DNA of 64,000 bases from positions 24,018 through 88,017 of the forward strand of contig NZ_CAJTYX010000005.1 of the NCBI RefSeq assembly GCF_910583865.1. Reading direction: 5' to 3'. The translations under genes were made by a program, and so were the position numbers. Within the stretch, counting starts at the first letter, position 1; each line of letters opens with the position of its first letter. This document shows, piece by piece, positions 26,319 to 35,500 of this stretch. This stretch comes from an uncultured Muribaculum sp. GTDB lineage: Bacteria; Bacteroidota; Bacteroidia; Bacteroidales; Muribaculaceae. Below the pieces are notes generated by a model that made no database searches, was not told the origin of the DNA, and saw only the letters and a program-made list of their open reading frames with translations.

Positions 26319-26456
26319 TTATATTGTGTTATCGTGGTTTCCTGATAAGGATAAGAATCGCCCTCCGACAATATTCATCATCGGATAAATTACCATATCG
26401 CAATAATTTAGATATCGAGGGGGCTGCTACTATTTTCGCATGCCGCAGGAAGCCCG

Positions 26457-27410
26457 TCAGACCCCCTCTATAGGCCGCAATATTATATGCCGGCCACGGC
26501 GTTCCACATTCATTGGAACGATAGACTGGATAGAATTGATAACCTCGGTATGGCTACCCTTAAGATTGAGCTTACCGTAGACCTTTACACCGGCAAGAGC
26601 GGAATCGCAGGTGATGTCAAGATCATAGTAATCATTGATGCGCGATATTACAGAACGCATCGGCTCACCCTTGAAATACAGCATGCCGTTAATCCATGAA
26701 GTATAGAGCGACGTGTCCACGCTGCGCATGGAGGTTATGTTACCGTTGTGCAGATCCACACGGTCGTCAGGACTCATCCTGACGCACTCATGTGAGTCCG
26801 TATTTATTTCGACCGATCCCTCGACAAGCACTACATTGGCTGTCGAATCAGAGGAATTGCGTACATTGAATGTAGTTCCCAACACCTTCACGTCAAATCC
26901 CCTGCTCTCCACGACAAAGGGTCGTAAAGTATCCCTGGCAATACAGCAATACACCTCTCCATCGGCATATATACGCCGCTCCGATCCACGGAACTCTCCC
27001 GGATACTTCACGACAGTGCGCGCATTGGCTATAATGACAGAACCGTCAGGCAGGGAAATCTCACGGCATTCGCCGGCAGGAACATGCAAGGTGACATATC
27101 CGGCATCGGCAAGAAGAGACTCCGAAGCTTCCGATACGTTAAATGATGAAACCGGGTTAATGATCCATGTGGCGACACCGATAATGCATGCCACTACCGC
27201 AGCAGCCGCGACGCATGCAAACACCTTTCTACGCGTTTTCATACGTTCTCGCACCTGCTCCATTCGGATCTTGCTTCTTGAGAGCATCTTAATCCGTTCC
27301 AGATCGACATCATCGTCAGAACGAAAACCGTCGAGAAACAAATCGATACGGCGATCAATCTGGTCGCTGTTGTCTTTCGGGATATGTGGATTGTCGTGAT
27401 TCATATTCAT
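26457..27410 (-). CDS. FecR family anti-sigma factor
   Basis: This 317-residue protein has the standard layout: a cytoplasmic N-terminal part (1-60), one membrane span (about 63-85, rich in Ala/Val/Ile), a periplasmic FecR domain (about 105-205, LPDGSVIIANARTVVKYP and VLGTTFNVRN), and a C-terminal DUF4974 secretin/TonB-short-N-like domain (about 245-312). It should hold the upstream ECF sigma factor inactive until a signal arrives from a TonB-dependent transducer. That transducer is usually the next gene (SusC-like), but here a DUF4832 enzyme follows, so the partner receptor is either elsewhere or absent. It lies 158 bases downstream of the sigma gene. Confidence 0.92.
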   Translation of the reverse strand: MNMNHDNPHIPKDNSDQIDRRIDLFLDGFRSDDDVDLERIKMLSRSKIRMEQVRERMKTRRKVFACVAAAAVVACIIGVATWIINPVSSFNVSEASESLLADAGYVTLHVPAGECREISLPDGSVIIANARTVVKYPGEFRGSERRIYADGEVYCCIARDTLRPFVVESRGFDVKVLGTTFNVRNSSDSTANVVLVEGSVEINTDSHECVRMSPDDRVDLHNGNITSMRSVDTSLYTSWINGMLYFKGEPMRSVISRINDYYDLDITCDSALAGVKVYGKLNLKGSHTEVINSIQSIVPMNVERRGRHIILRPIEGV

Positions 27411-27568
27411 GTCTCTATAATAGCAGACGCAAACCGTCGACGAACATATAGGTCAAAAACGCTATTTTTTATACTTTTTTTGGTTAAGTCCGGAAAACAG
27501 TCACGATACAGCGCGCCGCCATATCCCAATGTATATTCCATTAACGTACTCACTATAAATAATGAATC

Positions 27569-28108
27569 CTACGACGGCGTTCTCAGCGCCCGGCGCAATG
27601 AATCCATCGCATATCCCACATGATAGTTGACCGTAGCCACTGTGATATCGAGCATGGCGGCAATCTCCTTGTATGAAATGCAATCTATCTTTGCAAGATA
27701 AAAAACGTGACGACACTTGTCGGGGAGCTGCCTGATGGCTTCATTGAGCCTTTCCCCTTCTTCACGCGATATGATATCTTCGTCGGGAGAAGGGATAGGG
27801 TCCATTATAAATTGCGCCACCTCGTCGAGCGACACGCCCTCGGGGCGCGAGGCGAGGTGGCGCAAGGCAGTAACTGCCTTGCGGTAGGTGACAGTGCGCA
27901 ACCAGCTCTCGAGCGAAGCGATCTCAAGGAGTGAGCCACGCGACTTCCACACTTCAAGAAACACATCACTGACCACCTCTTCCGCAACCTCACTCGACCG
28001 AGTGATATTTAACGCATAACGATACAAACGTGCCGACCAGGCATCCATCATCCGGTCAAATGCGCGTTCATCGCCCTTTGTGATACGATAAATAATATTG
28101 GCTTCCAT
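27569..28108 (-). CDS. ECF RNA polymerase sigma factor (sigma-70 family, Bacteroidetes FecI-like)
   Basis: This 179-residue protein has sigma region 2 at about 12-80 (AFDRMMDAWSARLYRYAL, VVSDVFLEVWKSR) and region 4 at about 120-172, with helix-turn-helix SYKEIAAMLDITVATVNYHV at about 145-164. There is no region 1 or 3, as in ECF factors. Paired with the FecR gene just downstream, it is expected to direct the glycan locus or a remote target. Its own -7 box is at 28173-28180. The divergent AGCS gene starts 255 bases away. Confidence 0.93.
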   Translation of the reverse strand: MEANIIYRITKGDERAFDRMMDAWSARLYRYALNITRSSEVAEEVVSDVFLEVWKSRGSLLEIASLESWLRTVTYRKAVTALRHLASRPEGVSLDEVAQFIMDPIPSPDEDIISREEGERLNEAIRQLPDKCRHVFYLAKIDCISYKEIAAMLDITVATVNYHVGYAMDSLRRALRTPS

Positions 28109-28172
28109 TTGCAGTGGTGGCCGATCAGCTTTTCTTTAAGGTATGTTATTTTTATGTCACACATTCACACGC

Positions 28173-28180
28173 CAAAGATA
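28173..28180 (-). promoter_or_regulatory. -7 box TATCTTTG for the ECF sigma gene
   Basis: On the minus strand the box matches TAnnTTTG and lies 64 bases before the ATG. A GCCAAA/TTTGGC inverted repeat (about 28171-28192) overlaps it. Confidence 0.6.
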
Positions 28181-28363
28181 ATGCTTTTTGGCGAATTGTG
28201 CGTGAAGCATCATTATGTTTTTTGAGGAAACGGAAAAAGAGTACCCTTACATTACCAACAGACGTATGCCCGGGAAAAATATATAGGTTCGTCACATCTT
28301 TTAACCATTTTTCCGAAAGTGAATCCACAACAGCGACACACATACCACCGTTTATAGTAATGT

Positions 28364-29764
28364 ATGAACATAATCAATGCAATAAATGACTTTCTTTGGA
28401 GCTATCTGCTCATAGCCATACTGCTTGGGGCAGGATTATATTTCACACTGAAGCTCCGTGGGGTTCAGTTCCGTCTCATAGGCGAGATGGCGAGGTTGCT
28501 TGTACGTTCGGGTGAACGATGTGACGACACGCAATCCGGGCAACAGTCAAAGAAACGCATAAGCTCATTCCAGGCTTTCGCGATATCATTGGCCAGCCGT
28601 GTAGGCACGGGCAATATCGCCGGCGTAGGGATAGCCATAGCCATCGGCGGCCCGGGTGCGGTATTCTGGATGTGGGTAGTGGCACTGCTCAGTTCCGCTA
28701 ACGCATTCGTGGAGTCGACATTGGCCCAGTTGTTCAAAGAAAAGGGAAAAGATTCCTACTGTGGAGGACCGGCCTACTACATACAGAAAGGAACCGGCCG
28801 CCGGTGGTGGGCTGTGACATTCGCGATTCTCATAACACTGACTTTCGCGTTCGCGTTCAACTCGGTACAGAGCAATACGATATCCTTAGCCTTACATAGC
28901 AGTTTCGGATTGAGCCGTGTATGGATCGGCGTAATCCTTACAGCATTGACCCTCGCGGTAATCTTCGGCGGCATCCGGCGCATAGCACGCATAAATGAAG
29001 TGCTCGTACCCGTGATGGCCATTCTTTACATCATGCTTGCCCTTTACGTAATAGCGATGCGTATCGGCTATTTCCCCCATGTGATGAAACTCATATTTGA
29101 GAATGCCTTTGGCATAAACCAGGCAGCCGGAGGCTCGCTCGGCATGGCGATGATCATGGGGGTGAAGCGCGGGCTGTTCAGCAACGAGGCCGGCGAGGGA
29201 TCGACGCCCAACGCGGCCGCGACAGCTGCCGTGAGCCATCCCGCCAAACAAGGCCTGATTCAGACGCTCGGGGTATATGTAGACACCCTGTTAGTGTGTA
29301 CGGCCACAGCCTTCATCATACTTTGCAGCGGCATGTTCGACAGCGGCCTTACCGGCATCGAACTTACACAGGCCGCGCTTTCCGACGAGGTTGGCGTGAT
29401 AGCAACCGTATTTGTCGCTGCCGCGATAATGCTTTTCGGCTTCACGAGCATAATCGCCAACTACTACTACGGCGAAAACAACCTTGACTTCATACACCGC
29501 AGCAGCCGATTACGCATCGGACTAAGAATAGCAAGCGCCGCAATGGTAATGGCCGGCACTGTGGCGTCGCTCGACCTTGTATGGGCAATCGCCGACATAA
29601 CAATGGCCCTGATGACGTTATGCAACATAATCGCCATACTCGTTCTCGGGCGATATGCAGCAATATGCCTCAACGACTATATGAAGCAGAGACGCCAAGG
29701 CAAAGATCCGGTCTACCGCAAAGAAACCATCCCTGAAATTGCCGACCGCACGGAATGCTGGTAA
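28364..29764 (+). CDS. AGCS family sodium:alanine/glycine symporter
   Basis: This 466-residue inner-membrane protein has about 11 hydrophobic helices, normal for the family. GTGNIAGVGIAIAIGGPGAVFWMW (quoted in two parts: GTGNIAGVG, GGPGAVFWMW) and MGVKRGLFSNEAGEGSTPNA are the AGCS signatures that form the sodium and amino-acid sites. It imports alanine, glycine or a similar amino acid with sodium. The start at 28364 places helix 1 correctly (FLWSYLLIAILLGAG). It is divergent from the sigma/fecR locus and is probably unrelated to glycan use. No clear terminator follows. Confidence 0.93.
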   Translation: MNIINAINDFLWSYLLIAILLGAGLYFTLKLRGVQFRLIGEMARLLVRSGERCDDTQSGQQSKKRISSFQAFAISLASRVGTGNIAGVGIAIAIGGPGAVFWMWVVALLSSANAFVESTLAQLFKEKGKDSYCGGPAYYIQKGTGRRWWAVTFAILITLTFAFAFNSVQSNTISLALHSSFGLSRVWIGVILTALTLAVIFGGIRRIARINEVLVPVMAILYIMLALYVIAMRIGYFPHVMKLIFENAFGINQAAGGSLGMAMIMGVKRGLFSNEAGEGSTPNAAATAAVSHPAKQGLIQTLGVYVDTLLVCTATAFIILCSGMFDSGLTGIELTQAALSDEVGVIATVFVAAAIMLFGFTSIIANYYYGENNLDFIHRSSRLRIGLRIASAAMVMAGTVASLDLVWAIADITMALMTLCNIIAILVLGRYAAICLNDYMKQRRQGKDPVYRKETIPEIADRTECW

Positions 29765-29846
29765 AAATAACACTGAGTGTGCATGACAATTAGAAGTTTT
29801 TTTGTTAAAAAAGCCATAAAATAGTTTAGCAATTCTAATATTTCCG

Positions 29847-29854
29847 TACCTTTA
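29847..29854 (+). promoter_or_regulatory. Candidate -7 box TACCTTTA upstream of the secreted-protein operon
   Basis: Close to TAnnTTTG. It would give a leader of about 160 bases before the ATG at 30020. That leader contains several GGnTTG/CCGG segments but no riboswitch I recognise. Confidence 0.45.
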
Positions 29855-30019
29855 CAACCGGATACACGTCCGGTGTGGCAAATTTATGAAATCCGGGTTG
29901 CCTCCCTCATGTGTAGCCGGATAAATCCTGCATTGTTGCTTCTGCTACCGATTCTACAGGTTTTACTTCGAGTTTGTTGTCCTCCCGGATTTTTTATCGT
30001 TTTTTAATTCATTTATCAC

Positions 30020-30916
30020 ATGATTAAGGCTTTTGCAAAAATCCTGCTTGGAACGAGCATGGTATTTTTGCCTGCTTATGCCCATGCCCAAAGTATGACG
30101 TTACACGTCTTTAACGGAGAGCCTGTGACCTTGCAGACAAATCAAATCGAGAGCATCACATTCACTGACAACATCAATGACGACTATGTCTCTCCTAAAG
30201 TAGGTGACTTTTATTATGCTGACGGTACATGGTCATCTGAAATCGACTACAACAAAAATCCTATCGGTGTAATATTTTACACAGGCGATCCCACAGCCGA
30301 GGACGCCGTGCTTAAAGCCGACCATCCGGGATGCACTCACGGACTTGTAATATCGGCTTTTGGAGACCAGACCGGCTGCATCTGGCAAAACGACTTCAGA
30401 AGCTATGGTTCTGCTATCAGCAAATGGGTGACGGCAAATCTGCCGGAATATGTATCTACCGAATCAAATTACGGACAAGACGAAATCCGTAATAAATCCC
30501 TCGGATACAACAACACAAAAGCTATCACCGCCTTCAACAAGGCCAATTCAGGCTATACAGTGGTGCCGGTTGAGAAACTCGATGACTTCCAGACAAAATA
30601 CCCGGCCCCGGCCTCTTCGTCAGGCTGGTACGTGCCAAGTGTCAAGGAACTCTTCATACTCATAAACGGAGTACCTGACCAGACCGAAATCCTTGACGCG
30701 ACAAAGACACTTGCAACCAGGAATGTCGTCGATAATGCTTTGATCAACATATACGGTGCCAATCTGATATTTAACTCCCAGTGGGCTTACAACATCTGGA
30801 CAAGCACTGAGTTCGGAGGATTCGCCTATACCGTATGCACATACGACGGCACCGTGGAAGGCAGCGTAAAAGATAATTTCTCAAACTTTCTGCCACGTTT
30901 TATATTGGCGTTCTAA
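30020..30916 (+). CDS. Secreted DUF1566/Lcl-like surface protein A
   Basis: This 298-residue protein has a signal peptide (1-24, AYAHAQS). A short N-terminal beta module (LHVFNGEPVTLQTNQIESIT) is the kind common in Bacteroidales surface proteins. The remainder shows a C-type-lectin-like Lcl/DUF1566 pattern: GDFYYADGTWSSEI, HPGCTHGLVIS, SSGWYVPSVKELF, NIWTSTEFGG and a terminal PRFILAF. It is clearly paralogous to the protein at 31427. A binding or adhesion role is inference; similar domains occur in Legionella Lcl and fimbrial tip proteins. It begins a three-gene cluster with gaps under 40 bases. Confidence 0.72.
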   Translation: MIKAFAKILLGTSMVFLPAYAHAQSMTLHVFNGEPVTLQTNQIESITFTDNINDDYVSPKVGDFYYADGTWSSEIDYNKNPIGVIFYTGDPTAEDAVLKADHPGCTHGLVISAFGDQTGCIWQNDFRSYGSAISKWVTANLPEYVSTESNYGQDEIRNKSLGYNNTKAITAFNKANSGYTVVPVEKLDDFQTKYPAPASSSGWYVPSVKELFILINGVPDQTEILDATKTLATRNVVDNALINIYGANLIFNSQWAYNIWTSTEFGGFAYTVCTYDGTVEGSVKDNFSNFLPRFILAF

Positions 30917-30953
30917 TCACATATAAAACTCAATATATAATATCTGAAAACGT

Positions 30954-31430
30954 ATGATACATCTACGAACAATAACGGCTGTTTTAGTGACAATCTTGAC
31001 AGCCACTCTACAATCCCGCGCAGAGGAGAAACTATCCGTCGAATACAATGACGGTCAAACGTTCAGCTATGTGCTGTCAAACAGACCCAAGGTCAAGTTT
31101 GTCGGAAATACAATGAATATAACCGCTCCCGAGATAGACGATATCCATCAGATGAGCGATGTAAAGCAATTCAGATTCTCCAAAACCAGTTCTATCGATG
31201 CCATCAATGCCGCCGAACACCGTATCACCTATACAGACAACGAAACCGTACGCCTTGACGGGTTCAAGCCGGGAGGTGACGTATCGGTATATAATACTAA
31301 AGGTTCAATAATGATACAAAGAACCATTGAAGCCGATGGATCAGCCGTCATACCGCTCGACGCACTGACATCCGGGACCTACATCATCTCTACAACCGAA
31401 GGTAAATCTTGCAAAATAATCAAACAATGA
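30954..31430 (+). CDS. Small secreted protein with sorting-like C-terminal tail
   Basis: This 158-residue protein has a signal peptide (1-23, LQSRAEE). An N-terminal beta module (LSVEYNDGQTFSYVLSN) is related to the first module of its neighbours. The C-terminal half (VSVYNTKGSIMIQRT to GTYIISTTEGKSCKIIK) has the Por-secretion/T9SS-type tail pattern. It overlaps the next gene by an ATGA, so they are translationally coupled. It is nearly all tail plus one module, suggesting a partner or chaperone for its two neighbours; that is inference. Confidence 0.6.
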   Translation: MIHLRTITAVLVTILTATLQSRAEEKLSVEYNDGQTFSYVLSNRPKVKFVGNTMNITAPEIDDIHQMSDVKQFRFSKTSSIDAINAAEHRITYTDNETVRLDGFKPGGDVSVYNTKGSIMIQRTIEADGSAVIPLDALTSGTYIISTTEGKSCKIIKQ

Positions 31431-32353
31431 AAATTCCACGAAAATATACTCTCCTCCTCATGCTGATACTGACAAGCCTGTGTACATGGGCACAGAGCGG
31501 ACTTATCATCAGCCTTAAAAACGGCCAGACGATGAAATTTGAAAGTTCATCAGTAGAATCCATAACATTTGACCCGGAGACCTCACCCATGCCCGAAGGC
31601 CCCTCAATCGGTGATTTCTACTATAGCGACGGCACCTGGTCCACTGAACTTGACAAATCCAAGACTCCCATAGCCGTAGTCTTTTATGTGGGCAATCCCT
31701 CCGTCGACGACGAAAAAATGCGCACCGAGCATCCCGAATGCACCCACGGGCTCGCCATCGCACTCAATGAAAAAACAGTGTCATGGCATGAAAAATACGA
31801 AACATACGGCACCGATAAGACTGTGAGCGACTGGCTGACGGCAAACGGATATCCTGCGGTGAAATCCACAAAAGACGACAACGCACCTGTCAACAAATGT
31901 GTCGGATATACTTACACTCAATATCTCAATGCATTCAATGAGGCGCCCGATAATACCCAATGGCCTGTAACAGCCATGACGGCCCTCGCCAGCTACCGCT
32001 CAGCGGTGCCAACTCCGGCAACCAGCTCCGGATGGTATATCGGTTCGGGCCGAGAAATGGTGCTTGCCTGCTTTGGAGACATCGAAGGCAACATAACAAC
32101 CATGGGACGACAAGATCCAAAGGTGCGCGACCTGCTAAACGGCAGATTTGAGCTACTTCAACCATCGGATGTCACCCTTTTCGATACGACAGGCTATAGC
32201 TATTGGACATGCAACGAATACGGTGTCGAAACAGAAGGCATGTGGATAGACCGCGCCTGGAATGTATATTTCATGCTCGACCGCGTGGCCGTATCGGGCA
32301 GCTTTAAAAGCTGGGGTGAATATGTGGGCATACGTCCAATACTCGCATTCTGA
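31427..32353 (+). CDS. Secreted DUF1566/Lcl-like surface protein B
   Basis: I start at ATG 31427 (MKIPRKYTLL), overlapping the previous stop as ATGA; the frame opens six codons earlier but without a better start. The 308-residue protein has a signal peptide (about 1-22, CTWAQSG), the module LIISLKNGQTMKFESSSVE, and the same core as protein A: GDFYYSDGTWSTEL, HPECTHGLAI, SSGWYIGSGREM, SYWTCNEYG and a terminal IRPILAF. Frame-wide similarity with conserved landmarks but divergent loops fits ligand-specific lectin-like surfaces. A strong terminator follows at 32430-32467. Confidence 0.72.
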   Translation: MKIPRKYTLLLMLILTSLCTWAQSGLIISLKNGQTMKFESSSVESITFDPETSPMPEGPSIGDFYYSDGTWSTELDKSKTPIAVVFYVGNPSVDDEKMRTEHPECTHGLAIALNEKTVSWHEKYETYGTDKTVSDWLTANGYPAVKSTKDDNAPVNKCVGYTYTQYLNAFNEAPDNTQWPVTAMTALASYRSAVPTPATSSGWYIGSGREMVLACFGDIEGNITTMGRQDPKVRDLLNGRFELLQPSDVTLFDTTGYSYWTCNEYGVETEGMWIDRAWNVYFMLDRVAVSGSFKSWGEYVGIRPILAF

Positions 32354-32429
32354 GTCTAAAACAAGATAATTCAAGAATACACCCCATAAAAAAACATCAA
32401 CAAACAAATTTTCTTTTTAATATACTAAA

Positions 32430-32467
32430 ATGACAAAGCCCCGACTTTCATCTCGGGGCTTTGTCAT
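32430..32467. terminator. Bidirectional terminator between convergent genes
   Basis: A perfect 15-base stem (32430-32444 with 32453-32467) with an 8-base loop. It has flanking A-rich and T-containing sides and sits between the + strand protein B gene and the - strand 1406-residue gene. Confidence 0.8.
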
Positions 32468-32572
32468 ATCGTAATACTTTAGTAGCTGAACGTTTTATAA
32501 ATAACGTGAGTTCGATATAAGCAATCAGGACAAAATCAACTGCTTGTCACAAACAAACTCCAGATAAGACTG

Positions 32573-35500
32573 TCATTTGATACGTATCTTACGACCGCCC
32601 ATTATGTAGACCCCGGCAGGAAGTCTGTCGAGATCATCCAATCCGCGGCCTACTTTGATGCCCGTCAACGAGAATATGTCGGCATCGGCTATCTTGTCAC
32701 CGGACACAACGCCGTCAATGCCACTCGATGAAAGCACCACCTCATTTGATGCACCGGACTCTCCACGGTCGTAGCATACACCTACGAAATAGGTATGGTC
32801 ACCATCCGCAGCAGCTCTGTCGATGAATGACGGCACGGCGGTATTGCCGACAAGTGCACCGTCACGATACACATTGTAGCTGCCAACCGTGGCCGAGGCG
32901 GACTCATAGGTGATGTCGTCGACGAACAACGCATAGCAATTGACCGAAACCACGTGTATCGCAAAATGCTGCGTGCCCTCAGGCAGATCAAACGTGTAGA
33001 GGGCCCAACCGGACCGGTCGGCAGTGCGACGGCCTAATGTCACATCGAAATCAGAGAGAGCGCTTCCCGCAGATGATGCAAGCACCTCAAAAGTTTCGGG
33101 TGTCATGTATGGGTCAAGGCTTCGGGCATAGAAGGACACTGTCTGAGCAGCACCCGACAATTGAGGCGATATCAGCCAGTCATCGTTCCTCACATCACCG
33201 ACATTGGCAGGTTCTTCAGGATCCGCGTCGAAACATGCAAGGAACTGCGATCCTGAATGCGGCATGAACTCTTCCTCCTCACCGGTAAGCCCGGTGGCAA
33301 GAAGTGGGTTAAAGACGATGAACGCATGTGGCTCCATCTTTCCGGGCCACTCCACGTCATATATGCCGAACGTGCGGAATCCATCGGCATCGACAGTTGT
33401 CCAATCGCCGAGCGATGCCGTAGCCCATGGCTCACAGTGCTCGAACGACTCTGTGAACGTGCCGCCTTCGACATTAGCGGGAGCGCTCCATGACAGATGC
33501 ACGTCATTGCCGGAGACAATAGCGGAAAGGTCATTGACAGCAGCAAGACCATCGACCGGGACTACCTCTATCATGGCCTGAGGAGTAACATCGTTGTCCG
33601 CCACCTCATCATTCTCGGAAACCACCGAGGTTACCACGGCCAAAGCATCGCCATCGGCCAGATTCGGAGTATAATCCACAGTGTAGACACGCTCCTCTCC
33701 CGAATCAAACGAGCCTGAAATCTCTGCGGCAACATTCCCGTTGACCGTCACCTTGAGAGTAAACGGAGCTTTGTCTCTGCTCCCGTTGTTGGCGACCGTT
33801 ACAGGTATGCCGACCGGACGACCACGACGGGCGCGTACAGGCGCAGACATCCTTACCCCGAAATCATTACCCGGCATATCGGCCACAAGTATGTTGTCTA
33901 TCACGATGTTGGCATTTTCCTCTCCGGCGAATCCCTTGAACCTTATGCTTACATAATCGAGCGAAGCGGCATCAGAGAGCGGAAGCACCATCTTGCGCCA
34001 TCCGGCATCGCCGTCGAGCGCGGAATAGTCTACCGTAGCAAGATGACGGATCTCCTTGCCGGCACAAGAGAGGTAGACACCCAGACCGTTGGGAGTGCCG
34101 GGATAAGCATGATACCAGAATGTCAGCACCGGATTTGCAGCACCCTTTGCCGTAATCTTGGCCGAAGCCACCCATGCCTCTTCTCCTGCCGCACCCGAAC
34201 GCCACGCATTGGCTCCGAGATCACCGTCCTGAGCCATCAGGGTCGTGGCACGGAATGAATACATGCTGTTTGGCGATTCGAGGAACCAATGCTGGGAAGG
34301 AGTACCTCCGGCAAACGAATCGGCGAACGGCAACCCGGCTGACGGGCCGAGCAGCATGACAGTCGAACGCTTCATGGCACTCTCGCCTTTGGCATTCGCA
34401 GCCGTCAGACGATATATCACGGAGGACGGTTCCGAAGTCTGTTCGACAGATGGGATATCATAGGTCAATCCGGTTATACCCTCCTTTACAAGCGCATTCC
34501 CGGAAGTATAGACAGAATAGGTGACATCGGACGGATTGACATATCCGCCGTTGGCACCGGTTTCCGACACGGCATCCCAGCGCAGAGTCGCCGAACCGTC
34601 ACCATTGTCGATAAGACGTATATCGGATACGGGAGAAGGTGTATCCGTCCCCACGTAGCATTTCACAGCCGTCTCTGACCCTTTCACATCGCCGGCATAT
34701 GCAACGACGACATAACTGTTGAAACCTTCCAAGGGATCGGAATCGACAACCGAGTAGCTTCTGCCACACTCCGGAGAATCGACACCATCAACAATTCGTC
34801 CGCCGGAAATCACCTCTATGCGGGAGATAGAGGCAAGCGCGTCGCCACCTACCGTGACAGACGGTGCGTTGAAAGCTATACGCGCCTCCATAGCTCCCTT
34901 GGCGCCTGCGACAGCAGTCACCTCGGAGCAGGCACCGGGAGCAGACAAGAGAGCGCCCTCGTCAATACCGACATCCTTAAGCGAAAGGGAATAATATCCG
35001 GAAGGCGAAGTACAGTGGAACGCTATCTTGTAATCACCATCCTTGGGAGCACGTATCGTGGCACTGTGGCGAACCCATTCTTCATTGTCAAGCTCGGTGA
35101 GCGGCATCACCTCATCGACATACTCCGTAGCGTCCTTATCGGCATCCCCCCAAAGCACAGTAAGACGTTGGGGCATATATGCCTCCTCTACGCTCGTCAT
35201 GAACCCGACCACATATGTACGGTCGGACTTGAGATGAACCGGAGGAGTGACCAGCCAATCATCATTATCGGTGTAATAGCTATTGGAACAACGTGCCATA
35301 CCCTGCGACATCCACATCCATGTAGACCAGTCGCCGGCGACATCTATAACGTCGAACATGGAGAATCCGTCGCGAGTGGCGAATGTCTCCATCCATGGCA
35401 CTTCAAGGGCGTTTCCGGCAACAAGAGAGCCTGAACGTCCGGGCATGCTCTGCTTTCCGGCAGCGACAGCATATACATTATAATAATATGTGGTAAGCGG

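Noticed and set aside
8857..28108. A SusC/SusD pair in the glycan locus
   Set aside because: No TonB-dependent receptor or SusD-like frame exists in any of the six frames here.
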